A DNA stretch of 64,000 nucleotides. Source: Saltatorellus ferox (GTDB lineage Bacteria > Planctomycetota > UBA1135 > GCA-002686595). The notes beneath the pieces were generated by a model. It saw nothing but the letters and a program-made list of their open reading frames with translations, ran no database searches and was not told where the DNA came from. The stretch covers positions 62,001 to 126,000 of the forward strand of contig CP036434.1 in the NCBI GenBank assembly GCA_007751475.1, written 5' to 3'. The translations under genes were made by a program, and so were the position numbers. Each line of letters opens with the position of its first letter. Position 1 is the stretch's first letter. Below are positions 23,872-32,462 of the stretch, in pieces.

Positions 23872-24609
23872 TCAGGAGCTATAAATCGCCGTGTACTGCC
23901 GGGTTTCGCCGGTCTTCTGGTTGGAGAGGATCAGCGTGAAGGGGAGCTTCGCTTCATCGGAGCTGGCCTCGATGGTCTTCGGTGTCTTGCCGGAGACGTC
24001 CTTGATGTCCTCGAGCGTGTGCACCTCTTCATCGAGAAAGCGTCCGGTCTCGAGGTTGCGCAGGATGACCCCGTCGCTTCCGGGGAGACGGATGGCTTCC
24101 AGGAGGACGGGTTTCGGATCGGCCAGTGTCTCTTCGGTACCCAGCTTCTCTTCGGTGACCAGGGGCTCCTCGGTGATCAGGGTCTCTTCGGTGACCTGTG
24201 TGTTTTCAGGGAGGGGAATCACCTCCGTGTTCCCGCCGTTCTTTTCCTCCGCGTGCTCTGCCGCATAGGCCTTCACTCGGGTCAGCGCCTTCTCGCGCGC
24301 CGCAGCAGAAACGGTGGACGCGGCGCGGGTCACCGCCTGAAGCTCGGCGGAAGTCGCCTCGCGGCTGGCGATCACCCTGGCCTCACGCGTCGTCTGGACG
24401 TTGAAGCCGATGGCTCCACCGATCACGGCGCCGAGGGCTGCGCCCACGACCGTCGACTCGGTGTCGCCACCCGCGAGTTGCCCCAGGCCTGCGCCGATGA
24501 GGGCCCCGGCGGCTGCGCCCGACGTCGCGCTACAGGATCCGAGGGGGAACGCGAGGGCCATCGCCGCGGGAATCGCGAGGATGAGCTTGGGAGCGAAAGG
24601 GGGCTTCAT
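23872..24609 (-). CDS. Glycine-zipper lipoprotein with a TEE repeat region
   Basis: The 245-residue protein has a lipoprotein signal ending PLGSCSA (C26). Residues about 30-70 form a glycine zipper (GAAAGALIGAGLGQLAGG, VVGAALGAVIGGAIGF), as in small outer-membrane-associated proteins. A helical stretch follows, then four six-residue repeats of the form xTEExL at about 140-163, encoded by 18-bp repeats at about 24125-24198. The C-terminal 80 residues are soluble and match no family I know. It is convergent with the FHA-reductase gene and divergent from the kinase. A role in the cell envelope is likely; the function is unknown. Confidence 0.75.
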   Translation of the reverse strand: MKPPFAPKLILAIPAAMALAFPLGSCSATSGAAAGALIGAGLGQLAGGDTESTVVGAALGAVIGGAIGFNVQTTREARVIASREATSAELQAVTRAASTVSAAAREKALTRVKAYAAEHAEEKNGGNTEVIPLPENTQVTEETLITEEPLVTEEKLGTEETLADPKPVLLEAIRLPGSDGVILRNLETGRFLDEEVHTLEDIKDVSGKTPKTIEASSDEAKLPFTLILSNQKTGETRQYTAIYSS

Positions 24610-24772
24610 GGGGGAGCAGTGGCGGGGCGGAGGGCGACCCCTGCGAGGGAGGATAAGCGCCCTGGCACACGGACCAACAGAGACATTCTTTTGGCGATGC
24701 TCAGATTCGTCCCGGAGATGGGGTCATCCCGCGCCCGCTCGCCGTTTCGACGCCTTAGGATCGCCCTGCACC

Positions 24773-27427
24773 TTGAATCCAGAGACTTTTGAAAAGACGC
24801 TCGTCGGCCATGTCGAGACCGTGGCCGAGCGGGACGCTCTCGAAGAGCTACTCCAGCATCCGCTGCTCGGGGACCTGCCGCGCGCGGAGGGCTATCCCCT
24901 GCTGGGAAGCTACGTGCTCTTCGCTCAGCTCGGAAAAGGGGGCATGGCCAACGTCTTCCGCGGGCTTCACGTGCGCCTGGAGACCGAGGTGGCGATCAAG
25001 ATTCGGACCGCGCCGCCTGGCTCCTCCGGTGCACGCTTTCAGCGGGAGGCTTCGGTAGCCGCGAAACTGGAGCATCCGAACCTCGTGCGCGCGACCGACG
25101 TGAACGAATCCCACGGGCTCCAGTACATGGTGCTCGACTACATCGACGGCGAGGACGCCGACGAGCGTGTCGCGCGCAAGGGGCCCCTCGGCGCGCGAGA
25201 GGCGCTCACGATCCTCCGCGACGCGGCGCTAGGACTCGCCGAAGCCCACCGCCTCCATTTCATCCATCGGGACATCAAGCCCGCGAACGTCATGATTTCG
25301 CGGGAGGGCCGCGTCAAGATCGCCGACCTCGGGCTCGCCAAGAGCCTCGTCGACGATCACCTTGGCCTGACGGCCACCGGCGGGCTCCTCGGCACGCCGA
25401 TGTACATGGCGCCGGAGCAGTTCCGACGCAGCGAGGAAACGTGCAAGGCGTCGGACGTCTACGGGCTCGGCGCGACGGCGTGCTTCCTGTTGACAGGTCG
25501 CCACCCGTTCGACGGCAAGTCCGTTCCCGAGATCATGCAGCAGGTGTGCGTGGCGGGGATCGAACGGCTCGATCGGTCCGTGCCGGCGCTGGATTCGCAG
25601 GTGGTCGATCTGATCGAAAGCATCGTCGCGCTCGACGCGGCGGAGCGCCCCGCGGACGGCGGCGAGCTGGCTCGGAAGATCACGCCGGTCCTGGAGGCCC
25701 TCGGCGGCGCGGTGGATCTTGCCGATCCCGCCGCGGGCGCCTCGAAGGCGCGCGGCGTCCGTCCACCGACCCGCGAGATGCGATCGCGGATCCGGGCGGC
25801 CGTCGCGGGTTCCGCTTCGACGATCGGAGGTGCGCCCGTCGAGGACCACACCGATGATGCCGGGGCGCCCGCGGCCTCCGAGCCGCGTTCGATCCTGCCG
25901 TGGGTGGCGGCGGCGATGCTGCTCGCGGCAGCGGGTGGAATCGGCTGGTCGTGGCTTCGATCCCCGAACGAGTCTCGAACCCAACCCGTATCCGGGCCCC
26001 AGCCTCGAATCCAGGGCGTCCGCGCCGAGCCCGACCTGATGGCGATCTCCACGCTGGTCAAGAACGCGCGCAGCCGCCGCGAGTGGAGCCGCGGATACGC
26101 AGGGCTCCTGGAGCATGTCCGGAAGGCCGATGGCCCAGCGTGGCTCGCTCAGCTCTCAGGGCCCATCGAGGAGCTCTCGGACGAATTCCGCAGGCAGCAG
26201 CGCTACGAGAAGGCCACGGATCTGCTCGACCCGGGCGGTCAAGAGGCGCTGATCGAACTTGCCACGACCGACGATCTCTTCGTTCCCTGGACCGAGGTCA
26301 TCGCGGCGGAGCTGGCGGTGGAGTTCAACGGCCTCGACTACGTGATCGACGAATCGCGGCGTGAGCAGACGGAATCGCTGCTGCAGAAGGCGGCCGTAGG
26401 TGGAGACGAGGAGGCGGCCGCGCGCGCGAAGCTCCTGCAGGGAGTCATGGGCCTCGATGAGTTCATGAACGGACGTCGAGAAGACCAGATCGGGAAGCGC
26501 GTGCAGGACGATCTGACGGAGGCGGCGGAGAGGGATACGGACAGCGAGGCGGCGGCCTGGCTGGCCGTGCTGTACCTCGATCTTCTCCAGGAGGCCCGCG
26601 GGCGTGACGATCAGCTGGTGTGGTTCAGGAAGGGTCGAATGATCGAACTTCTCCAGCGCTCGCTCGATGCGGAAACGCCGTCGGCGGATGCGGCCTACGT
26701 CATGGGGCACATCTGCAGCGATGGCCTCGCAGGCGTGCCAAGGTCCCTGGAGGAGGCGCGGCACTACTACGTGCTCGGCGCTTGCAAGGGCAACGTGGGC
26801 AGCATCAGTGAAGCCATCCTCTACGGAGCGTCCCTGGAGAGGAGGCTCGACGCCGACATCGAAGAGAAGCTCCTCCATTTTGCGAACAGCGAAACGGAAG
26901 AGGTCGCGACGGCCGTTCGAGACGCGTACGCGCTGGCAGCGCTGAACCGTGCGTTCGAGGGACAGGAGAAAGATCCGGAGCGTCGAGCCCGGGCCCTGTC
27001 GTTCCTTCGGGAGCGCGTGGAGCTGGACCTCGAGGACAAGCTCGAGAAGGCGCGTCAGTTCGATCGGGTGACCGTGTTCCTGTCGGCGTGGATCGAGGCT
27101 GCCGGCCAGGAGGGTTCAGCGACCCGCGCGGAAGTCGCTCGCTGGATCGAGGACCACAAGGACATGCTCGCCAAGGAGATCTACGCCGATCCGCTCCCGC
27201 CCCGCTCGGACCCGATCTGGGCGGTCTTGCTGGCCTTCGACCCCGGGCTCACCACGGAGGTGCTCGTGGCTGGCGCGGGCGAGGAGCAGCGGGAGGGCAT
27301 CGAGACCTTCGTGGAGAGCGGCAGTCTCCTGGCGCTGCTGGAGACTCTGCGCGAGGATCTGTACGAGGATGCGCCCTACGTGCTATCGCTGTTTCGGAAG
27401 GCGATCGAGGTGGTCAAGGCTCGCTGA
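24773..27427 (+). CDS. Membrane Ser/Thr protein kinase with a Sel1-like C-terminal region
   Basis: The kinase domain (about 45-310) has the glycine loop GKGGMANVF (54-62), K76, E92, HRDIKPANV with D167, DLG in place of DFG (185-187) and GTPMYMAPEQ. All residues needed for activity are present. One membrane segment lies at about 374-395. The outer 480 residues are helical, with a Sel1/TPR-like stretch (DAAYVMGHICSDGLAGV, then ARHYYVLGACKGN). The start is uncertain: TTG 24773 gives 884 residues and GTG 24821 is also possible, while upstream frame to 24401 overlaps the lipoprotein antisense and is rejected. The FHA-protease gene follows by 21 bases and is a likely phospho-partner. Confidence 0.87.
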   Translation: MNPETFEKTLVGHVETVAERDALEELLQHPLLGDLPRAEGYPLLGSYVLFAQLGKGGMANVFRGLHVRLETEVAIKIRTAPPGSSGARFQREASVAAKLEHPNLVRATDVNESHGLQYMVLDYIDGEDADERVARKGPLGAREALTILRDAALGLAEAHRLHFIHRDIKPANVMISREGRVKIADLGLAKSLVDDHLGLTATGGLLGTPMYMAPEQFRRSEETCKASDVYGLGATACFLLTGRHPFDGKSVPEIMQQVCVAGIERLDRSVPALDSQVVDLIESIVALDAAERPADGGELARKITPVLEALGGAVDLADPAAGASKARGVRPPTREMRSRIRAAVAGSASTIGGAPVEDHTDDAGAPAASEPRSILPWVAAAMLLAAAGGIGWSWLRSPNESRTQPVSGPQPRIQGVRAEPDLMAISTLVKNARSRREWSRGYAGLLEHVRKADGPAWLAQLSGPIEELSDEFRRQQRYEKATDLLDPGGQEALIELATTDDLFVPWTEVIAAELAVEFNGLDYVIDESRREQTESLLQKAAVGGDEEAAARAKLLQGVMGLDEFMNGRREDQIGKRVQDDLTEAAERDTDSEAAAWLAVLYLDLLQEARGRDDQLVWFRKGRMIELLQRSLDAETPSADAAYVMGHICSDGLAGVPRSLEEARHYYVLGACKGNVGSISEAILYGASLERRLDADIEEKLLHFANSETEEVATAVRDAYALAALNRAFEGQEKDPERRARALSFLRERVELDLEDKLEKARQFDRVTVFLSAWIEAAGQEGSATRAEVARWIEDHKDMLAKEIYADPLPPRSDPIWAVLLAFDPGLTTEVLVAGAGEEQREGIETFVESGSLLALLETLREDLYEDAPYVLSLFRKAIEVVKAR

Positions 27428-27448
27428 TCGCGAGGCGAGATTCGTTCC

Positions 27449-29362
27449 ATGGTCGACATCAAGATTCGGTTTCTCTCCGGCACGCGCGGCGAGGCGCCCG
27501 AGCGGACGCTTTCCACGTCGCGCGTCGTGATCGGACGCCGCCTCGATTGCGACGTGGTCCTGCACGCGGGGCACGTGCGGGCTTCCGGCCACCATCTCGC
27601 GATCTTCGAGGAGAGCGGACGGCTCTGGGTCGAGGACCTACGATCCAGGAACGGGACGTTCGTGAACGGGAGAGCACTCGCTGGCCGCATCCCGCTCGGG
27701 CCGGCGGATCGAGTGACGGTCGGACCGGACGGCCCGGTGTTCTCGGCTGAAATCCCAGGGGCGGCCATCGCTCCGCGAGAAGCCGTGGAGGCGGGGGCAG
27801 CTTCGGTGCGGGACACGATCGCCATCGATTCCAAGGGAGACTCGATCGCAGGGGACGAGGCAGCGCCGCTGCGTACTTCCGTGGGCCTGGAGACGATGAC
27901 GGAGCTGGTCCATGCCGCCGTGCGCCGGGAGCGCAGGCGTAGCCTCGCTCTCGTGGCCATGGTGCTCTGTGCAGGGGCGGTGGGCGTTCAGGCTCTTCGC
28001 GGTACGGGGAAGAGCGGCGCTGAACTCGAAGCGGGCGAGGTGGAAACCCACCGACTCACCGCCGACGCGCGAGTGGAGCGTCCGGCGGCGGAGGACTTCC
28101 GGACCGTGCTGGCGTCGGCGGCGGCGTCCGTCTACGTCGTCGTCAAGCGCACGGAGCGCGCTGGCGACAGCGCGCGTGTCGTCGAGCGGGGGATCGGTAC
28201 CGCGTGGTCCATTCGCGACGGTTGGCTGGCGACCAACGCGCACGTGGCGGATCTCTTCGCTTCCCTGGGAGCGGAAGAGTCTCTGATCGCGCGTTCGAAT
28301 GCCTGGCCGCCGGTCGATCTGCGGATCCTGGGGGTTCGAGCGCACCCTGGCTACGAGGGCTTCTCGTCTCTCATCGAGCGGATTCGACCCTACGACAAGA
28401 GCAGTCGCGAGGTGCTGGATCTGCCCCCCGCCTTCGACGTGGCGTTGCTGGAGGTCGCTCCGGAGGACGTCGGCGGTCAGGCGCCTGCGCTCAGGCTTGC
28501 GTCCGAAGAGACCCTCTACGCCCTGCAGGCCGGTCAACCGATCGCCTTCGTTGGGTTTCCGGGCGAAGGTCTCGTGCGCGGCGGCACGGACCTGTCGAGG
28601 CCGTCGGCGAAGACGGCGATCGGTTCGCTGAACCGAGTGATCGATCCCTTCTTCGGACGCGCGGAGGACCCGAGCCTGGCGCAGTGCCTCGAGTACAACA
28701 TCGAGGTCGTCGGGGGAGCGAGCGGGAGTCCGATCGTGAATGACCTCGGGGAGGTGATCGGGCTGATCAATGCCGGGGACGTGATCTCGGAGACGAGCCA
28801 TGGCCGGGTGGGGACGGGGGGGACGTCCTACGGTCCGCGGGCGGATACCATCCGGGCGCTGGTGGATGGGGAGGAAGAGGCGGACTGGGCGCGCCTGCGT
28901 CCCGGGGTCGAGGCTCGGATGCTGGAGATCTTTCGGGACGGCTCGCTGGAGTCCGAGGAGCATGCGGGTCAGATCGGCGTGGCGAGGCTCGGTGCCGCGG
29001 CGGCCAGGTCGGGCGAGCGGAAGCACGAGTTCTCGTGGACGTTCAAGGATCGCGTGAGGCTGGAGACGCCCGGCGTTCCGGGGCGGGTGACGCTGGAGGT
29101 TCCCGTCGGAGAGCCCGGGCTGCGCGCGCTGATCGTGATCGCGGAGGGGCAGCCTCTGGCGGTCCGCGTCGAAGGCCACGGCCGGATCGATCGCGATCGG
29201 TTGCGGGAACGGTCGGGGGGAGCGGACGTAGCGTCGACGGTAGATCTACGGTTGATTCGACGCGAGGTCGGCGACGGGACGCTGCGCGTGGACGTCTGGG
29301 CTGAGGACGACGGGTACTTCGCGCCGGGCGAGGTCGCGGTCTATGCGCTGCGGCTCGATTGA
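27449..29362 (+). CDS. Membrane-anchored FHA domain-trypsin-like serine protease
   Basis: This 637-residue protein has a cytoplasmic FHA domain at 1-105: VVIGRR, S46-x-x-H49 and RSRNGTFVNG. A single membrane helix lies at about 164-182. The outer part is a trypsin-like protease with an intact triad: H265 in ATNAHVAD, D330 in AFDVALLEV and S425 in GGASGSPIV. About 150 further residues form a beta-rich C-terminal domain. The gene is 21 bases after a transmembrane kinase. A phosphothreonine signal inside the cell could therefore control or recruit a protease acting outside the membrane. No PDZ domain was seen, unlike HtrA. Confidence 0.87.
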   Translation: MVDIKIRFLSGTRGEAPERTLSTSRVVIGRRLDCDVVLHAGHVRASGHHLAIFEESGRLWVEDLRSRNGTFVNGRALAGRIPLGPADRVTVGPDGPVFSAEIPGAAIAPREAVEAGAASVRDTIAIDSKGDSIAGDEAAPLRTSVGLETMTELVHAAVRRERRRSLALVAMVLCAGAVGVQALRGTGKSGAELEAGEVETHRLTADARVERPAAEDFRTVLASAAASVYVVVKRTERAGDSARVVERGIGTAWSIRDGWLATNAHVADLFASLGAEESLIARSNAWPPVDLRILGVRAHPGYEGFSSLIERIRPYDKSSREVLDLPPAFDVALLEVAPEDVGGQAPALRLASEETLYALQAGQPIAFVGFPGEGLVRGGTDLSRPSAKTAIGSLNRVIDPFFGRAEDPSLAQCLEYNIEVVGGASGSPIVNDLGEVIGLINAGDVISETSHGRVGTGGTSYGPRADTIRALVDGEEEADWARLRPGVEARMLEIFRDGSLESEEHAGQIGVARLGAAAARSGERKHEFSWTFKDRVRLETPGVPGRVTLEVPVGEPGLRALIVIAEGQPLAVRVEGHGRIDRDRLRERSGGADVASTVDLRLIRREVGDGTLRVDVWAEDDGYFAPGEVAVYALRLD

Positions 29363-29534
29363 TCGACAGACCAGGAAAGTAATTCCGCTCCGCTGGCGGT
29401 TATTGGCGGTTTCGACAATGGGAACGAAGCGAGAGGGTCGACCGGAAAGGGACCCCCTCGACCCGGTGGCCCTGAGGACGTACCCGGTGCGATTCCGACG
29501 GAGTCTCCTCGTCGTCCCCTGGTAGAGTCTGCGC

Positions 29535-30848
29535 ATGCCAGAGTCGGTCCACACCCGTTCACGCCGCCGAAGGTTCGTCCGCGCGCTCCTTGGCGCCGCC
29601 ATGGTCGGCTGGTTCGGCCAGGCAGCAGGGGCGGTTCCGCTGCAGGTCGAGGTCAGGGTCAAAGGTGGCCGGGCCGAGCTGACTCGCGACGGCAAGGACT
29701 ACTTCGTCCACGGCGTCGGCGGGGACTCCCACCTCGAGCTGCTCGCCGCGTGCGGCGGTAATTCGATACGTACCTGGGGCGTCGGCGACGTGACCGCGGC
29801 GCTTCTCGACGAGGCGCAGAAGCGTGGCGTGTCGGTCACGCTCGGGGTCTGGCTGAACCGGACGGGCGCGGGGATGGACTACTCGAACGAGGAAGCCCTC
29901 GCCCGCCAGGCCAGCTCCCTCGAGCGTGCGATCAAGGCCCATCGGAAGCATCCAGCACTGCTCATGTGGGCGATCGGCAACGAGATGGAGGGCGACGGCA
30001 ACGACCCCCTCGTCTACGTCCAGCTCGAACGCCTCGCGCAGCTCGCTCACTCCCTCGATCCGGATCATCCGACGATGACCGTGATCGCGGAGATGGGGGG
30101 CGGCAAGAAGATCCGCGATCTCGATCGCCTCGCTCCGTCGATCGACGTGATCGGGATCAACAGCTACGGTTTGGCCCCGACCGTCGGCAAGCGCTACGTC
30201 GAGGCGGGCGGCAAGCGGCCCTACATGCTGACCGAGTTCGGCGCGCGCGGGCACTGGGAGTCGCCGTCCACGCCCTACGGCCTGCCGATCGAGGAAACCA
30301 GCACCGCCAAGGCGGAGAACTATCGGCGCGCCTACGAGGAAGCCGTGCGGGATCAGCCGCTCTGCATCGGCTCCTACGCCTTCCTCTGGGGCGACAAGCA
30401 GGAGACGACGGCGACGTGGTACGGCATGTTGCTGCCCGATGGCACCCGCCTCGGATGCGTGGACGTGATGACCGAGCTCTGGACCGGGAAGGCGCCCAGG
30501 AATCTCTGTCCAGCCATCGAGGGTCAGATCGGCATCCAGGGAATTCCGAACGCGAAGGACATCCACCCAGGTGACCGCTTCAAGGTGACCGTCGACGCGC
30601 GCGACCCGGAGCGGAACAAGCTGGACGTCGAATGGGTGCTGCGCAGGGCCTCGGCCGGCAAGGGGTCGTTCGGCCAGCGGGAGGAGCCCATGCCCGATCT
30701 TCCTCGCTCGATCGTCTCCTCGAAGCGCCTATCCGCCCAGATCCTTCTGCCCGACGAGCCTGGCGTCTATCGCCTCTTCGCCTACGTGCGTGACGGGAAG
30801 GGGGGCGGCGCCACGTGCAACGTGCCGCTGCGGGTCGTCGAGCCCTGA
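29535..30848 (+). CDS. Secreted glycoside hydrolase family 2-like TIM-barrel protein
   Basis: This 437-residue protein has a signal peptide with a basic start and hydrophobic core (FVRALLGAAMVGWFG). The barrel begins VHGVGGDSHLELLAACGGN. The acid/base glutamate is E150 in MWAIGNEMEG and the nucleophile is E234 in MLTEFGARGHWE. Both carboxylates of GH2-type retaining enzymes are therefore present. The N-terminal sugar-binding and sandwich domains of full GH2 enzymes are missing. A beta-sandwich-like C-terminal domain is present from about 335. It probably cleaves or transfers a beta-linked sugar in the periplasm or outside; the substrate is unknown. Confidence 0.75.
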   Translation: MPESVHTRSRRRRFVRALLGAAMVGWFGQAAGAVPLQVEVRVKGGRAELTRDGKDYFVHGVGGDSHLELLAACGGNSIRTWGVGDVTAALLDEAQKRGVSVTLGVWLNRTGAGMDYSNEEALARQASSLERAIKAHRKHPALLMWAIGNEMEGDGNDPLVYVQLERLAQLAHSLDPDHPTMTVIAEMGGGKKIRDLDRLAPSIDVIGINSYGLAPTVGKRYVEAGGKRPYMLTEFGARGHWESPSTPYGLPIEETSTAKAENYRRAYEEAVRDQPLCIGSYAFLWGDKQETTATWYGMLLPDGTRLGCVDVMTELWTGKAPRNLCPAIEGQIGIQGIPNAKDIHPGDRFKVTVDARDPERNKLDVEWVLRRASAGKGSFGQREEPMPDLPRSIVSSKRLSAQILLPDEPGVYRLFAYVRDGKGGGATCNVPLRVVEP

Positions 30849-31153
30849 CCGGTGGGATTCCCTCGGGTCATCCCGTCCATCAGGGACACCCTCCCAGGAC
30901 GTTGACTTGCCAGCCCCGGAGATGGGGCGTAAGCTCCGCCCCGTGACCGGCCAGACCCCGATTCCGTTCGTTCCTCAGCACACCTGAGGACGCCCTCGAC
31001 CTTCCCGCGGAGCGAATCTGCGTAGGGGCGAGGGGCCGGTCGGTCTCGCAAACGGCGTTCAGCACGCCTGAAGCATCCTCGAGTCTGCCACTGGATCGTC
31101 TGCGCGCGGAGGGAGCCCCGTCCAATCCCCCCCCGCAGCCACGGCTCTCCAGT
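30849..31153 (+). other. Intergenic leader with imperfect direct repeats and a small hairpin
   Basis: This 305-base gap precedes the outer-membrane barrel gene. A CAGCACACCTGAGGACGCCCTCGA element at 30976-30999 recurs imperfectly as a 23-base version at 31060-31082. A GGGGCG/CGCCCC hairpin lies at 30924-30942. TTGACT at 30902-30907 resembles a -35 box but lacks a well-spaced -10. No coding sequence is convincing here. It could be an untranslated leader or operator region of the barrel gene. Confidence 0.45.
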
Positions 31154-32416
31154 ATGCATCCTACCCCCAGACTCTACGCCGCGATCGCGGCGACGTCGGC
31201 CCTCGCCAGCGTCGCTACCGCTCAGCAGTGCTACTCCCCCCAGAACCAGTGCTTCAGCTTCGCGCCTCCCGCCGAAGAGATGGAGCGCATCGAGACGGGG
31301 CTGGAACTCCGCTCGAACGCCCTCACCCTCACGGGTGACATTCGTTTCCGTGCGCGCGCTGCGAATGCCCCTGACTCCGCCCCCTACAACGGGAACGATC
31401 AGCAGACGATGCGCACGCGCATCCAGATGGACTACCAGGTCAACGACTACATCCAGGCCTTCGTGGAGTTCAACTTCTCGGAGGTCTGGGCCGGGGCCGA
31501 GGGTTACTCGGATGCCCAGCCGGATCTGTCCCAAGACGGCTTCGCCTCGCGCACCAACTTCAACGGTATCGGTCAGGCCTACATGCAGCTCGACAACGCG
31601 TTCGAGCTCGGCGAGAAGCTCCGCATCGGTCGCAGCAACTACTTCCTCGCCAACGGCCTCGTCCTCGGCTCCTGCGACTTCCTTCAGTACCCGGGGGCTT
31701 TCACGGGCGCGTGGCTCTCGCGTAGCTTCGATGAGGTCGACGTCGAACTCTTCGCCTTCGACAACTACGGGCCCCTCCAGAGTCAGCTCCCCGGCGGCGG
31801 CGAGCGCTACGCCGGAGGCACGGCGCGCTGGAACGCCTCCGAGGACAGCTATCTTCGGACGCTCAACGCGTACTACATGGCGGGCCTGCGCGAGGGCGAC
31901 GTCACCCGCAACGGCGATGATTCGTGGGTCGGCGTCGAAGCGGATGGCAACATCGAGGGACTCTTCGAGTGGATCGGACAGTTCGGTCACCGCACCGTCG
32001 GAAACGGCGGCAAGGACGTTTCGGCCTACCGCATCATCCTCGAGAAGAACTTCGATGCCGAGAACGGTGAGTTCCTTCGTCGCGTCGCGGTCACGCGCAC
32101 GGAGAGTGAGGGCGCGCTGCACATCAACCCCGCCGACTTCAACACCGCAGGCCTCCTGCACCAGTACGGCGGCATCTGGCGCAGCAACCTCGCCACGAAC
32201 CAGCTGAGCGTGGCGTTCACGCCTGGCTGGGACCTCGACATGACGGCGTCCGTGATGACGCTGGACCGCCGGGGCAGCGCCACTCAGCTCGGCGACTTCG
32301 AGACGGACCTGCTCATCGGCAAGGAGTTCCGGTCAGGGCTTCACGCGGGCTTCGGCTTCGGCATCGACAACGATGACCGGAAGGTCGGCTACCTGCAGCT
32401 CACGACGTACTTCTGA
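31154..32416 (+). CDS. Outer-membrane beta-barrel protein (alginate-export/porin-like)
   Basis: This 420-residue protein has a signal peptide ending ASVATAQQ and a repeated beta-strand pattern ending in a terminal aromatic strand (YLQLTTYF). Features such as GDIRFRARAANAPDS early on and DYQVNDYIQAFVEFNF resemble the alginate-export porin family. It probably forms a diffusion or export channel for sugars or other acidic compounds. The gene stands alone behind a 305-base leader and ends in a strong convergent hairpin. The family call rests on general resemblance; barrel type is surer than substrate. Confidence 0.65.
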   Translation: MHPTPRLYAAIAATSALASVATAQQCYSPQNQCFSFAPPAEEMERIETGLELRSNALTLTGDIRFRARAANAPDSAPYNGNDQQTMRTRIQMDYQVNDYIQAFVEFNFSEVWAGAEGYSDAQPDLSQDGFASRTNFNGIGQAYMQLDNAFELGEKLRIGRSNYFLANGLVLGSCDFLQYPGAFTGAWLSRSFDEVDVELFAFDNYGPLQSQLPGGGERYAGGTARWNASEDSYLRTLNAYYMAGLREGDVTRNGDDSWVGVEADGNIEGLFEWIGQFGHRTVGNGGKDVSAYRIILEKNFDAENGEFLRRVAVTRTESEGALHINPADFNTAGLLHQYGGIWRSNLATNQLSVAFTPGWDLDMTASVMTLDRRGSATQLGDFETDLLIGKEFRSGLHAGFGFGIDNDDRKVGYLQLTTYF

Positions 32417-32426
32417 TCGCGAGACG

Positions 32427-32461
32427 AACCGAGGGAGGACGGATACCGCCCTCCCTCGGTT
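32427..32461. terminator. Bidirectional terminator-like hairpin
   Basis: Perfect 12-bp arms AACCGAGGGAGG (32427-32438) and CCTCCCTCGGTT (32450-32461) enclose an 11-base loop. It starts 11 bases after the barrel gene's stop and ends just before the convergent TusA-MetE fusion's stop, so it can serve both genes. There is no T-run. Confidence 0.82.
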
Positions 32462-32462
32462 C

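Noticed and set aside
24401..24772. 5' extension of the kinase gene to an upstream ATG
   Set aside because: The extension is antisense to the glycine-zipper lipoprotein gene and encodes a low-complexity Pro/Ala/Arg string, so the kinase start was placed at 24773.
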